The notes: generated by a model not told the origin, from the letters alone. DNA of 6,296 nt from Chloroflexota bacterium (GCA_022573935.1 JACZTE010000063.1:1-6296); one strand, 5' to 3'. Shown: positions 1-5,818, numbered from the stretch's first letter. Numbers and translations are program-made.

Positions 1-1
1 C

Positions 2-1270
2 TACGTCCTAGTCATCGGGCAGAACACAGGCTCCTGGTACGATGAAGAAAGCCGCATTACGGTCACCCGCCAAGAATATCGCACAGCGTATGACTCATGG
101 CAGGCCACCGGCAAGCCAAAGCTGATCCTCTTCGTCCGAAGAGACGTGATGATGATTCTACGAGAGCGCAGGACGAGCGGAGCGGGATCGGACCAGCCAT
201 CTTTGCTAGAGGACGCTACTTTTGTTGCTGACTTCGTGCGCGAGGTAAGACGAGAAAACGAAGCCCGAGAGGCAGCCCAAGGCAGAGGCCCACCTCCGGC
301 CGCGAACTGGCTTGCGGAATTCGCTACATTCCGAGAACTTACGGATGGGCTAAGGAGCACTCTGCAAATCCGAGGGTCTTTGGCGAAGGCCGCCATAGTT
401 GAAAGCCTTCGCCATGAAATGGAGCGCAACCTACGTTTCATGCTTACGAAAACCCGCGGACAGCCCTTTTTTCAGCACTGGTGGCTTGGCCATGTCCGCA
501 ATGAGGTGGCCGTAGACGCGGACAGCCTGAATGACCAAGTAAACCTGACAAGTGAGCAGATCAAGCATCTGTCGATGTACTTAATGCTCGGCACTATTCC
601 CCCTCAATCGTTCAGCCAGGCGGCTCTTGAGAATGCCATCCTGTCTGGTGCGTTCCTAGAATTCGACGCTGAACAGGATACTTACTCTACGTCATCAGTG
701 CTACGTGCTCTTCACGAACTCCGAGAGGCATTGAGGGTGTTCGAAGCGCAGAACGCTAACGCGATTCACAAGCGGCAGCAGTGGTACGAGCTTTGGCAAC
801 GGGTTCGCGAGCATGGTCTCCAAGAGACGCCAGTAACAGGCTTCGATCTTGTCGATGTTTTCGCCTTATACGACGCCCAAGTTAACGTCGTGCGTCTTTG
901 CCTAGGTATCCTCCGCCATTTTTATCGCCACACAGATGCTGTCGAGGTGACGCTGCGCCCTCTCACACCCATCATCGGAGAATCAGAAAAAATTGAGAGG
1001 GATCTCGTGACGGAAGCCGATTTACGCGAATGGCTCGAAGTGGATCACTTGATTCTTGCTGCGACAACAGTTGAAACCGAGGTATCTAACGAAGAGCGGC
1101 AAGCCACGCAAGACAAGTTGAATGCTCTAAAGCAGAGCATCGGGCGCGATGATCTTGAAAGAATCCTCAGGCAGCATTTCGCTTATTTACCCGAAGAGCA
1201 AATCGATATGATCCTTCGGAAGTTCTTTGAGGAGGAACCTGAGCAAGACCTGCCTTCGTCGGCAGAATGA
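2..1270 (+). CDS. DUF4062-type protein, C-terminal part (5' end outside window)
   Basis: The frame is open to the left edge, so the GTG/ATG codons near 146 are internal and the true start lies outside; 422 residues are visible. The first ~49 (YVLVIG, then a Tyr/Glu-rich stretch with QEYRTAY, then GKPKLILFV) resemble the end of a DUF4062 domain: a strand ending in a Gly turn, a helix, and a strand ending in FV. DUF4062 is a Rossmann-like domain of unknown activity, often placed at the N-terminus of large multidomain proteins, some in defence contexts. The remaining ~370 residues are mostly charged and look helical, with no motif, membrane segment or signal peptide I recognise; the tail is acidic (EEEPEQDLPSSAE). 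GC is visibly lower and codon use more relaxed (several TTA codons) than in the genes that follow, which suggests separate acquisition. The reading frame is secure; the domain call is by pattern only, and a defence role is only a possibility. Confidence 0.72.
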   Translation, partial: YVLVIGQNTGSWYDEESRITVTRQEYRTAYDSWQATGKPKLILFVRRDVMMILRERRTSGAGSDQPSLLEDATFVADFVREVRRENEAREAAQGRGPPPAANWLAEFATFRELTDGLRSTLQIRGSLAKAAIVESLRHEMERNLRFMLTKTRGQPFFQHWWLGHVRNEVAVDADSLNDQVNLTSEQIKHLSMYLMLGTIPPQSFSQAALENAILSGAFLEFDAEQDTYSTSSVLRALHELREALRVFEAQNANAIHKRQQWYELWQRVREHGLQETPVTGFDLVDVFALYDAQVNVVRLCLGILRHFYRHTDAVEVTLRPLTPIIGESEKIERDLVTEADLREWLEVDHLILAATTVETEVSNEERQATQDKLNALKQSIGRDDLERILRQHFAYLPEEQIDMILRKFFEEEPEQDLPSSAE

Positions 1271-1282
1271 GCTAACCCCCGC

Positions 1283-1307
1283 ACCCGCGACCCCTGACCC
1301 GCGACCC
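1283..1307. repeat. 11-bp direct repeat in GC-rich spacer
   Basis: ACCCGCGACCC occurs at 1283-1293 and again at 1297-1307, a 14-base period, within a C-rich tract (about 1275-1314) between the DUF4062-type gene and the CoA-transferase promoter. It marks an abrupt change from the lower-GC upstream gene to high-GC sequence. It may be simple-sequence drift; no function is visible. Confidence 0.6.
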
Positions 1308-1324
1308 ATCGCCCGTTGTATAAT
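1294..1324 (+). promoter_or_regulatory. Candidate sigma70-type promoter for the CoA-transferase gene
   Basis: A perfect TATAAT lies at 1319-1324, preceded directly by TG, in otherwise very GC-rich sequence where such a hexamer is unlikely by chance. The best -35 match is weak: CTGACC at 1294-1299, spaced 19 bases, overlapping the direct repeat. Transcription would begin near 1331, giving a leader of about 30 bases to the ATG at 1362. Placement between two genes, just upstream of a strong ribosome binding site, supports it. Confidence 0.5.
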
Positions 1325-1361
1325 CAGCCCGCACGTGTTCGCGTTCGAGGAGGAGGAGTCT

Positions 1362-2591
1362 ATGTCTGGGCCGCTGGAAGGTATTCGCGTCGTCGAGCTG
1401 GGGTTGTGGGTGGCCGGGCCCGCCTGCGCCTGTATCCTGCGCGACTGGGGCGCCGAGGTGATCAAGATCGAGCCGCCAGCAGGCGACCCGTTCCGCGGCT
1501 GGGCCACCGCGATGATGGGCGTCAACGCTCCCACCAACCCGCCGTTCGAGCTGGATAACCGCGGCAAGCGCAGCGTCGTGCTCAACCTCGACCACGAAGA
1601 CGCGCGCGCCATCGCCCGCAAGCTGATCGACCAGGCGGACGTCCTCGTCACCAACATGCGGCCGCGCGCCCTCGACGACCTCGGCCTCGACTACGACACG
1701 CTCGCGCGGGCGAACCCGGGGCTCGTCTACTGCCAGATCACCGGCTACGGATCGGACGGCCCCAACCGCGACCGCGCCGCCTACGACATCGGCGCGTTCT
1801 GGTCGCGCGCGGGCATCGCCGCGTCGCTCGTGCCCGAAGGCGCGCCGCTGCCCCAGCAGCGCGGCGGCATGGGCGACCACATGACCGGCATGGGCGCGGC
1901 CGGCGCCGTCTCCGCCGCCCTCCTCGCCCGCGAACGCTCGCCGGACGGCCGCGGCCAGCGCGTCGACATCTCGCTGCTGCGCACCGGCATCTACATGATG
2001 GGCTGGGACGTGAGCCTGGCCCAGCGCCTCAAGGTGCCGATCAAGCCGTACGACCGCGAGCACGCCGTCAACCCGCTCATCGACTGCTACCGCGCCGCCC
2101 CTTCGGCGGGCTCAGGGCAGGCTGGCCGCTGGTTCTGGATCATCCTCCTCCAGGCCGACCGCCACTGGCCCGACCTCTGCCGCGCCATCGGCCGCGAGGA
2201 TCTGCTCAGCGACGAGCGCTTCGCCGAGATCGAGGTGCGGCGCGAACACGGCCCGGAGCTGGTCGCGGAGCTGGACAAGGTCTTCGCGACCAAGACGCTG
2301 GAAGAATGGGGCGAGATCTTCGACCGCGAGAACGTCTGGTGGGCGCCGGTGAACACGATCAGCGACGTCATCGCCGACCCGGCGGCGCACGCGGCGGGCG
2401 TCTTCCGCGAGGTCGAGGGCCCGGACGGCCCGGTCACCTTCGTCGCCACCCCAGCCGACTTCTCGGAGACGGCCGCGGGGCCGCAGGGGCTCGCGCCGGA
2501 GCTGGGCCAGCACACGGAGGAGGTGCTGCTGGAGCTGGGCTACGACTGGGAGCAGATCGTCCCGCTCAAGGAGAGCGGCGCGATCCCGTGA
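1362..2591 (+). CDS. Family III CoA-transferase (CaiB/BaiF type)
   Basis: A 409-aa cytosolic enzyme expected to move coenzyme A between an acyl-CoA donor and an organic acid. The ATG at 1362 is chosen because GAGGAGGAGGAG (1347-1358) sits just before it and residues 3-45 start the family pattern (LEGIRVVELG, GAEVIKIE, GDPFRG); an in-frame opening back to 1227 would overlap the upstream gene. Further family marks are DNRGKRSV (65-72), NMRPRAL with LGLDY (98-111) and ITGYGSDGP (126-134). Asp172 in GGMGDHMTG fits the catalytic aspartate (Asp169 of formyl-CoA transferase), followed by the usual GRGQRVDISLL stretch. Length is normal for the family. Residues 246-254 (APSAGSGQA) look like an in-frame repeat insertion between CYRA and GRWFW, where relatives usually have a short Asp-Gly turn. 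The stop overlaps the GTG start of the next gene, implying translational coupling. The substrate cannot be read; carnitine, succinate, bile acid or aromatic acid chemistry are all known in the family. Confidence 0.93.
   Translation: MSGPLEGIRVVELGLWVAGPACACILRDWGAEVIKIEPPAGDPFRGWATAMMGVNAPTNPPFELDNRGKRSVVLNLDHEDARAIARKLIDQADVLVTNMRPRALDDLGLDYDTLARANPGLVYCQITGYGSDGPNRDRAAYDIGAFWSRAGIAASLVPEGAPLPQQRGGMGDHMTGMGAAGAVSAALLARERSPDGRGQRVDISLLRTGIYMMGWDVSLAQRLKVPIKPYDREHAVNPLIDCYRAAPSAGSGQAGRWFWIILLQADRHWPDLCRAIGREDLLSDERFAEIEVRREHGPELVAELDKVFATKTLEEWGEIFDRENVWWAPVNTISDVIADPAAHAAGVFREVEGPDGPVTFVATPADFSETAAGPQGLAPELGQHTEEVLLELGYDWEQIVPLKESGAIP
2099..2122. repeat. Short dispersed-type repeat inserted in frame in the CoA-transferase
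   Basis: The stretch opens with CCCTTCGGCGGGCTC and ends with AGGGCAGGC. CCCT and AGGG pair as a short outer stem, so it is an imperfect palindrome. It matches the style of a repeat I know from many environmental bacterial genomes (variants of CTTCG..GGCTCAGG). It is 24 bases long, so it keeps the frame, and encodes PSAGSGQA in a region where CoA-transferases have only a tight turn. There is one copy in this window, so its dispersed nature is inferred from memory rather than shown here. Confidence 0.6.
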
Positions 2592-3316
2592 GCGACCAGA
2601 TCGTCATCGACCGGCGCTTTCGCGGGCCGCCGAAGACGGCGAACGGCGGCTACGTCTGCGGCCTCGTCGCCGGGCTCGTCGGCGACACCGCTGAGGTTAC
2701 GCTGCGACTGCCGCCGCCTATCGATCAGCCGCTGGATGTGCGACGCCACGACGACGGTCGCGTCGCTCTTTTCGACGGCGAGAGTGCTATCGCCGAAGGT
2801 CTCCCCACCACGGTAGAGATCGAGATTCCTGAGCCAGTGAGCTTCTCGGATGCTGAGGAGGCCGCCAAGAGCTTCGTCTGGCTCAAGGCCAACGTACCTT
2901 ACCCCACCTGTTTCGTCTGTGGAGAGCAACGAGCAGCAGGAGATGGACTGCGCATTTTCGCGGGGTCTGTTGCCGGACGCGATATCGTCGCCGCCCCCTG
3001 GACGCCGGACGCGTCGCTGAGCGACGGGAACGGAGCGGTTCGACCTGAGTTCGTCTGGTCGGCGTTGGACTGCCCCGGCGCATTCGCGTTCATCGAGTCG
3101 GCGGACGACCTCGTGTTGCTCGGCAGGTTGGCGGCCAGGCTGATCGAGCCAGTGCAGGTCAGCCAACGATACGTGGTCATCGGCTGGCAGCTGGGAAGCG
3201 AAGGCAAGAAGCTCTACAGCGGCACGGCGCTCTACTCTCACACTGGCACGTTGCACGCCTACGCCAAAGCCACGTGGTTCAAGATCGAGACACCAACGCG
3301 CTCAAAGACCGCATGA
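2588..3316 (+). CDS. Double hot-dog, thioesterase-like protein
   Basis: A 242-aa protein starting at a GTG that overlaps the TGA of the CoA-transferase gene (GTGA); AAGGAG at 2568-2573 is 14 bases upstream, rather far, so translation probably depends on coupling. The N-terminal half has FRGPPKTANGGYVCGLVAG (11-29), the helix entry typical of hot-dog acyl-CoA thioesterases. The C-terminal half repeats the theme with PEFVWSALDCPGAFAF (153-168) and ends in strands such as YSGTALYSHTG and AYAKATWF. Between them is a CFVCG motif (Cys108, Cys111), which I associate with this uncharacterised branch and which could be structural or metal-binding. There is no signal peptide or membrane segment. Coupling to a CoA-transferase supports a role on CoA thioesters, for example hydrolysis or binding of the acyl-CoA that its partner makes. 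I cannot name a catalytic residue with confidence, so the activity is inferred from fold and context. Confidence 0.8.
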   Translation: MSDQIVIDRRFRGPPKTANGGYVCGLVAGLVGDTAEVTLRLPPPIDQPLDVRRHDDGRVALFDGESAIAEGLPTTVEIEIPEPVSFSDAEEAAKSFVWLKANVPYPTCFVCGEQRAAGDGLRIFAGSVAGRDIVAAPWTPDASLSDGNGAVRPEFVWSALDCPGAFAFIESADDLVLLGRLAARLIEPVQVSQRYVVIGWQLGSEGKKLYSGTALYSHTGTLHAYAKATWFKIETPTRSKTA

Positions 3317-3405
3317 CCCACACCATCGACCTCGTCCCGCACCTGGAAGCGGGCGGGACGCCATTCCTCAGAGCTTCACAGCTTCGTCGCTGCGGGCCGG
3401 CCTGA
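3313..3405 (+). pseudogene. 30-codon ORF coupled to the hot-dog gene, possibly a truncated gene
   Basis: ATG at 3313 overlaps the TGA of the hot-dog gene (ATGA), a spacing typical of co-translated genes. It encodes MTHTIDLVPHLEAGGTPFLR and ten more residues before a TGA at 3403-3405 that lies in the loop of a hairpin repeat. The first 20 residues read like the start of an ordinary protein, while the last few come from repeat sequence. The simplest inference is the stump of a third operon gene cut off where the repeat arrived. It could equally be chance read-through of non-coding sequence. Confidence 0.3.
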
Positions 3406-3423
3406 AGGTCGGCACCTACGAGG
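3391..3423 (-). repeat. REP-like hairpin repeat, copy 1
   Basis: On the plus strand the arms GCCGGCC (3396-3402) and GGTCGGC (3407-3413) flank a TGAA loop; they pair fully with one G-T wobble. Read on the minus strand, the element begins CTCGTAGG (plus 3415-3422) and has the loop TTCA, the same plan as the element at 3445. No T-run follows, so it is not a classic terminator, although the hairpin could protect the 3' end of the upstream transcript. Confidence 0.65.
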
Positions 3424-3444
3424 TGGCGTCACCTAACACCCAAC

Positions 3445-3500
3445 CTCGTAGGGACAGAGCTTCAGCTCTGTCCGTATCCGACCCCGCCGGAGCAGAGCCA
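3445..3500 (+). repeat. REP-like hairpin repeat, copy 2
   Basis: CTCGTAGG (3445-3452) leads into a perfect inverted repeat: GGACAGAGCT (3452-3461), the two bases TC, then AGCTCTGTCC (3464-3473). It is followed by GTATCCGACCCCGCCGG (3474-3490). The leader CTCGTAGG and the TTCA loop match the minus-strand element at 3391-3423, so the two form an inverted pair 21 bases apart, as in bacterial paired palindromic repeats. A diverged relative of the stem and tail lies at 3996-4038. Confidence 0.75.
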
Positions 3501-3537
3501 AGCTATCGGCGAATCGCGTGGTACCTACGCCTCCCAT

Positions 3538-3552
3538 CGGCTACCATAGCCG
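3538..3552. promoter_or_regulatory. 15-bp dyad upstream of the PH-like gene
   Basis: CGGCTA CCA TAGCCG is a perfect 6-bp inverted repeat with a 3-base centre, 33 bases before the ATG at 3586. TACCAT inside it is a poor match to a -10 box, with TGGTAC about 17 bases further upstream as a weak -35. It may be an operator over a promoter or a leader hairpin. With short arms in GC-rich DNA, chance is a real alternative. Confidence 0.3.
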
Positions 3553-3585
3553 CAAGTTACAGCCACGAACTTGGAGGAGATACCC

Positions 3586-3993
3586 ATGCCAGACAAAGAG
3601 CTAGACACAAAGGCGTTCTCTGAATTTCTAGAGGCCGAGGAGAAGGTGCTGTATGCGGGCCACGGGCAGACCGGCTCCATGCTGCGGCTCTCCTTGTCGA
3701 TCCTGTGGCCTATCCTGAGCGCCATTTTCGGGCAGAAGGACCCGCTCAAACAGTGGCGCGTGGCCATCACAGACCGCAGGGTTCTGCTCGTTCGACGCGA
3801 TTCCAAGGAGGAGCAGTCGCTACGCTTCGATCAGCTGGCCGGCGTCGAACTGAAGCGCTCGGGCCTCAACCGCACACTGATCTTGCGTTCTAGCGAGACT
3901 GAAGTAACTGAGCTAGGTCTCCCCACCGCGCGGAACGACTACGGCACTCTTGAGCAGGCGCTGCGCGATGCCGCGCCCCAGCTCATGGCATAA
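3586..3993 (+). CDS. Small bacterial PH-like domain protein
   Basis: A 135-aa protein. ATG at 3586 is preferred over the in-frame TTG at 3571 because TTGGAGGAGA (3571-3580) supplies GGAGG seven bases upstream. The N-terminus is acidic (EFLEAEEKVLYAGHG), then a hydrophobic stretch, roughly residues 33-49 (LRLSLSILWPILSAIFG), could lie on or in the membrane. The core WRVAITDRRVLLVRR (57-71), followed by LRFDQLAGVELKR and TLILRSS strands, has the usual look of bacterial PH-like domains (bPH_2/DUF304 style): a beta strand, the TDRR turn, a strand, then Phe-X-X-Leu before another strand. The final helix TLEQALRDAAPQ fits the closing helix of such domains. Function is unknown; the fold commonly serves in membrane or protein binding. 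It stands alone between repeats, 48 bases from the convergent crotonase gene. Confidence 0.75.
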   Translation: MPDKELDTKAFSEFLEAEEKVLYAGHGQTGSMLRLSLSILWPILSAIFGQKDPLKQWRVAITDRRVLLVRRDSKEEQSLRFDQLAGVELKRSGLNRTLILRSSETEVTELGLPTARNDYGTLEQALRDAAPQLMA

Positions 3994-3995
3994 GC

Positions 3996-4038
3996 GCAGA
4001 GCTACAGCAAGAGCCGCTCGGGACCCCGCCGGAACAGA
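3996..4038 (+). repeat. Diverged copy of the 3454-3496 repeat
   Basis: This stretch aligns without gaps to 3454-3496, the second half of the hairpin element, with about 30 of 43 positions the same by eye. The best part is GACCCCGCCGGAACAGA (4022-4038) against GACCCCGCCGGAGCAGA (3480-3496). The inverted repeat is no longer intact. It starts two bases after the PH-like gene's stop and fills most of the 48-base gap between the convergent genes. I see no convincing terminator hairpin with a T-run there. Confidence 0.45.
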
Positions 4039-4041
4039 TCT

Positions 4042-4866
4042 CTAGCTGCCGGTGAACGTCGGGTCGCGCTTCTCGTTGAACGCGCGTACCGCCTCGCGCG
4101 AGTCGTTGGTCATGCCGGTGAGGCGCTGCTTGAACGCCTCCTGATCCATCAGCGCCTTCAGGTCGCCCTGCTCGGCCAGGCTGAAGTTCTCCTTCATGTG
4201 TGCGAACGTCGTCGTCGGGCCGGCCGCCAGCTTCGCGGCGAGGGCCAGCGTCTCCTCCGCCAGCTTGTCGTGCGGCACGACGCGGTTGACCATCCCCAGT
4301 GCGAGCGCCTCCTCCGCGTAGACCATCTCCGAGGTGAAGTAGAGCTCGCGCGCCTTGCCCGGCCCGACCAGTCGCGTCATGTAGAACGAGCCGCCAAAGT
4401 CGCCGCTCAGGCCGACGTTGCCAAAGGCGGTGACGAACTTCGCCTTGTCCGAGGCGATGCGCAGGTCGCAGGCCAGCGCCAGGCTCAGGCCCGCGCCCGC
4501 GGCGGCGCCGTTCACCATGGCGATGGTCGGCTTGGGCATGGTGTGGAGGACGTAGCTGGTGCCCATCTGCGCCTCGCGCAGCCTGGCGACGCCCTCGTCC
4601 AGGGCACCAACCATCGACCGCGACGCAGCGCTTTCGTCCGAGGTCTTTTGCGGGCCCATCTCCTTCACATCGCCGCCGGCGCAGAAGGCGCGGCCTGCGC
4701 CGGTGAGGACGACAGCGCGTATCTCTCGGTCTCGGAGGCACTGATCCAGGTAGTCGGCCAGCATCGGCATCAGTTGGCCACCCATGGCGTTCATGCGGTC
4801 GGGACGGTTCAGCGTGATGAGGCCCACGCCATCGGGCCGCTTCTCGAACAGGACGTCATCGGCCAT
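4042..4866 (-). CDS. Enoyl-CoA hydratase/isomerase family protein (crotonase fold)
   Basis: A 274-aa cytosolic crotonase-fold enzyme of acyl-CoA metabolism. The start is ATG at 4866 (MADDVLFEKR), with AAGGGAG (plus 4875-4881) eight bases upstream; a longer frame to 4920 would run into the preceding gene. Family marks are ITLNRPDRMNAM (17-28) and GAGRAFCAGGDVKEM (56-70), which build the CoA pocket and oxyanion hole, VNGAAAGAGLSLALACDLRIAS (118-139), and the closing AFNEKRDPTFTG. Both glutamates of classical hydratase appear to be absent: the first site is Ser128 (GAGLSLA against the usual GGGCELA) and the second aligns near Phe148. Instead Asp156 in LSGDFGGS matches the aspartate of PaaG-like and dienoyl-CoA isomerases. 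Isomerase or other double-bond chemistry is therefore likelier than simple hydration. It follows the dehydrogenase gene by 19 bases and is probably co-transcribed with it. Family certain; reaction inferred. Confidence 0.92.
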   Translation of the reverse strand: MADDVLFEKRPDGVGLITLNRPDRMNAMGGQLMPMLADYLDQCLRDREIRAVVLTGAGRAFCAGGDVKEMGPQKTSDESAASRSMVGALDEGVARLREAQMGTSYVLHTMPKPTIAMVNGAAAGAGLSLALACDLRIASDKAKFVTAFGNVGLSGDFGGSFYMTRLVGPGKARELYFTSEMVYAEEALALGMVNRVVPHDKLAEETLALAAKLAAGPTTTFAHMKENFSLAEQGDLKALMDQEAFKQRLTGMTNDSREAVRAFNEKRDPTFTGS

Positions 4867-4885
4867 CTTGCTTGCTCCCTTCGTC

Positions 4886-5671
4886 TTACCGTGCAGCTGG
4901 AGGCTGTGGCATCCGCCCAAGCTCGCGGGGCATGCCGTTGCGCAGCCACATCGCGCGGCCGGCCAGCGTATCGTCTCGGATCAGCTCGACCACGGCGTCC
5001 GCCACATCCTCCGGCTGGAGCAGCGGCAGCAGCCGCATCCGCTCCGCCATCGCCGACTGCTCCTCGGGCGCCTCATCGCGGCCGCGCTGGAACATGGGCG
5101 TATCGACCACGCCCGGACAGACGCAGTTCACGCGAATATTCATCTCGTCCTTGAGCGGCGCCAGCGAGGCGGTGAAGAGCACCACGCCGCCCTTGCTGGC
5201 CGCGTACACCGGGTCAGGCGGAAAGCCGTAGCCGATGCCCGCCAGCGAGGCCGTGTTGACGATCGCACCGCCGCCGCGCTTTCGCATCGCCGCGATGCCG
5301 AACTGGGTGCCTAGGATGACGCCTCGCAGGTTGATCTCGAGGACCGCTATCCAGCCCTCCGGGTCACCGTCCGGGAAGCGAGGCCGCGGCGTGATGATGC
5401 CGGCGTTGTTGTGGAGGATATCGAGGCCGCCGAACGTCTCCTCCGCGAACGCGACCATCGCCTTCGCGTCCGCCGCGCTCGTCACGTCGCTACGCACGAA
5501 GGCGGCGCGCCCGCCCGCGGCTTCGATCTGGGTGACGGTCTCGCCACCACCCGCTTCGTCGACATCCGCGACGACGACGGCGGCGCCTTCGTGCGCCAGC
5601 CGTAACGCCGTCGCGCGGCCGATACCGGAGCCGGCGCCGGTGACAAGCCCTACCTTATCCTTGATATCCAC
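4886..5671 (-). CDS. Short-chain dehydrogenase/reductase (classical SDR)
   Basis: A 261-aa, classical-length SDR that oxidises an alcohol or reduces a carbonyl with a nicotinamide cofactor. It starts at GTG (5671), with GGGAGG (plus 5678-5683) six bases upstream. Visible motifs: the cofactor loop TGAGSGIG (11-18); Asp36 after strand 2 (VVVADVD), favouring NAD(H) over NADP(H); Asp62 in SDVT; NNAG (88-91); and the catalytic set Asn114, Ser142, Tyr156 and Lys160 (YAASK), then PGVVDTP (186-192). All key residues are present, so it should be active. There is no signal peptide. The C-terminus (RELGRMPQPPAAR) lacks the usual final Gly-Gly-X-strand and is Pro/Ala-rich. The crotonase gene follows after 19 bases. 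The pairing would suit oxidation of a hydroxyacyl-CoA or a ring alcohol, but the substrate is not readable. Confidence 0.95.
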   Translation of the reverse strand: MDIKDKVGLVTGAGSGIGRATALRLAHEGAAVVVADVDEAGGGETVTQIEAAGGRAAFVRSDVTSAADAKAMVAFAEETFGGLDILHNNAGIITPRPRFPDGDPEGWIAVLEINLRGVILGTQFGIAAMRKRGGGAIVNTASLAGIGYGFPPDPVYAASKGGVVLFTASLAPLKDEMNIRVNCVCPGVVDTPMFQRGRDEAPEEQSAMAERMRLLPLLQPEDVADAVVELIRDDTLAGRAMWLRNGMPRELGRMPQPPAAR

Positions 5672-5714
5672 AGCTATCCTCCCGACTTTCGAACGGCTAT
5701 CGCTTCATCTATGA

Positions 5715-5818
5715 CCAATCACAGCCACGGCACCATCTGTGTCCATCTGTGCGTATCTGTGGCCAATCACCAGCCACGCCACCATCCGTGTCCATCTGTG
5801 CGTATCTGTGGCCATCAC
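5715..5818. repeat. Tandem repeat of two 48/49-bp units with nested ATCTGTG heptamers
   Basis: Unit 1 (5715-5762) and unit 2 (5763-5811) both begin CCAATCAC and end GCGTATCTGTGG; they differ by one inserted base and two substitutions. A partial third start (CCATCAC) runs from 5812 to 5818, so the array overlaps the stop codon of the 109-aa gene. Inside each unit, three heptamers of the form AT(C/T)(C/T)GTG recur every ten bases. On the minus strand this reads as CCACAGATACGCACAGATGG, a style of repeat common in environmental bacterial genomes. It fills most of the 143-base gap before the dehydrogenase gene, so it would be transcribed between the two genes or separate them. No coding role is visible. 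Confidence 0.85.

Noticed and set aside
1..441. Minus-strand open frame of 146 codons at the left edge
   Set aside because: Ser/Arg-rich and without motifs, it lies opposite the DUF4062-type frame, which has domain-like sequence and continues to 1270.
1272..2063. Minus-strand open frame of 263 codons opposite the CoA-transferase
   Set aside because: Low-complexity Ala/Arg/Val/Asp composition and complete overlap with a well supported CoA-transferase gene make it a shadow frame.
2306..2587. Upstream extension of the hot-dog gene
   Set aside because: The extended part reads as Arg/Gly-rich sequence overlapping the end of the CoA-transferase; the homology-like sequence begins just after the GTG at 2588.
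3452..3473. Rho-independent terminator
   Set aside because: The hairpin is strong, but the sequence after it (GTATCCGACCCC) has no T-run, and the leader shared with the neighbouring element fits a repeat family better.
3994..4041. Bidirectional terminator between the convergent PH-like and crotonase genes
   Set aside because: I found no stable hairpin with a T-run on either strand; the gap is occupied by the diverged repeat.
4198..5154. Plus-strand open frame of 318 codons opposite the crotonase and dehydrogenase genes
   Set aside because: It is the antisense of two genes with full family motifs; its translation is rich in Arg, Ala and His with no recognisable domain, as expected of the complement of GC-rich coding sequence.
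5715..5818. CRISPR array
   Set aside because: The units are contiguous near-identical copies with no unique spacers between them, and no cas gene is nearby.
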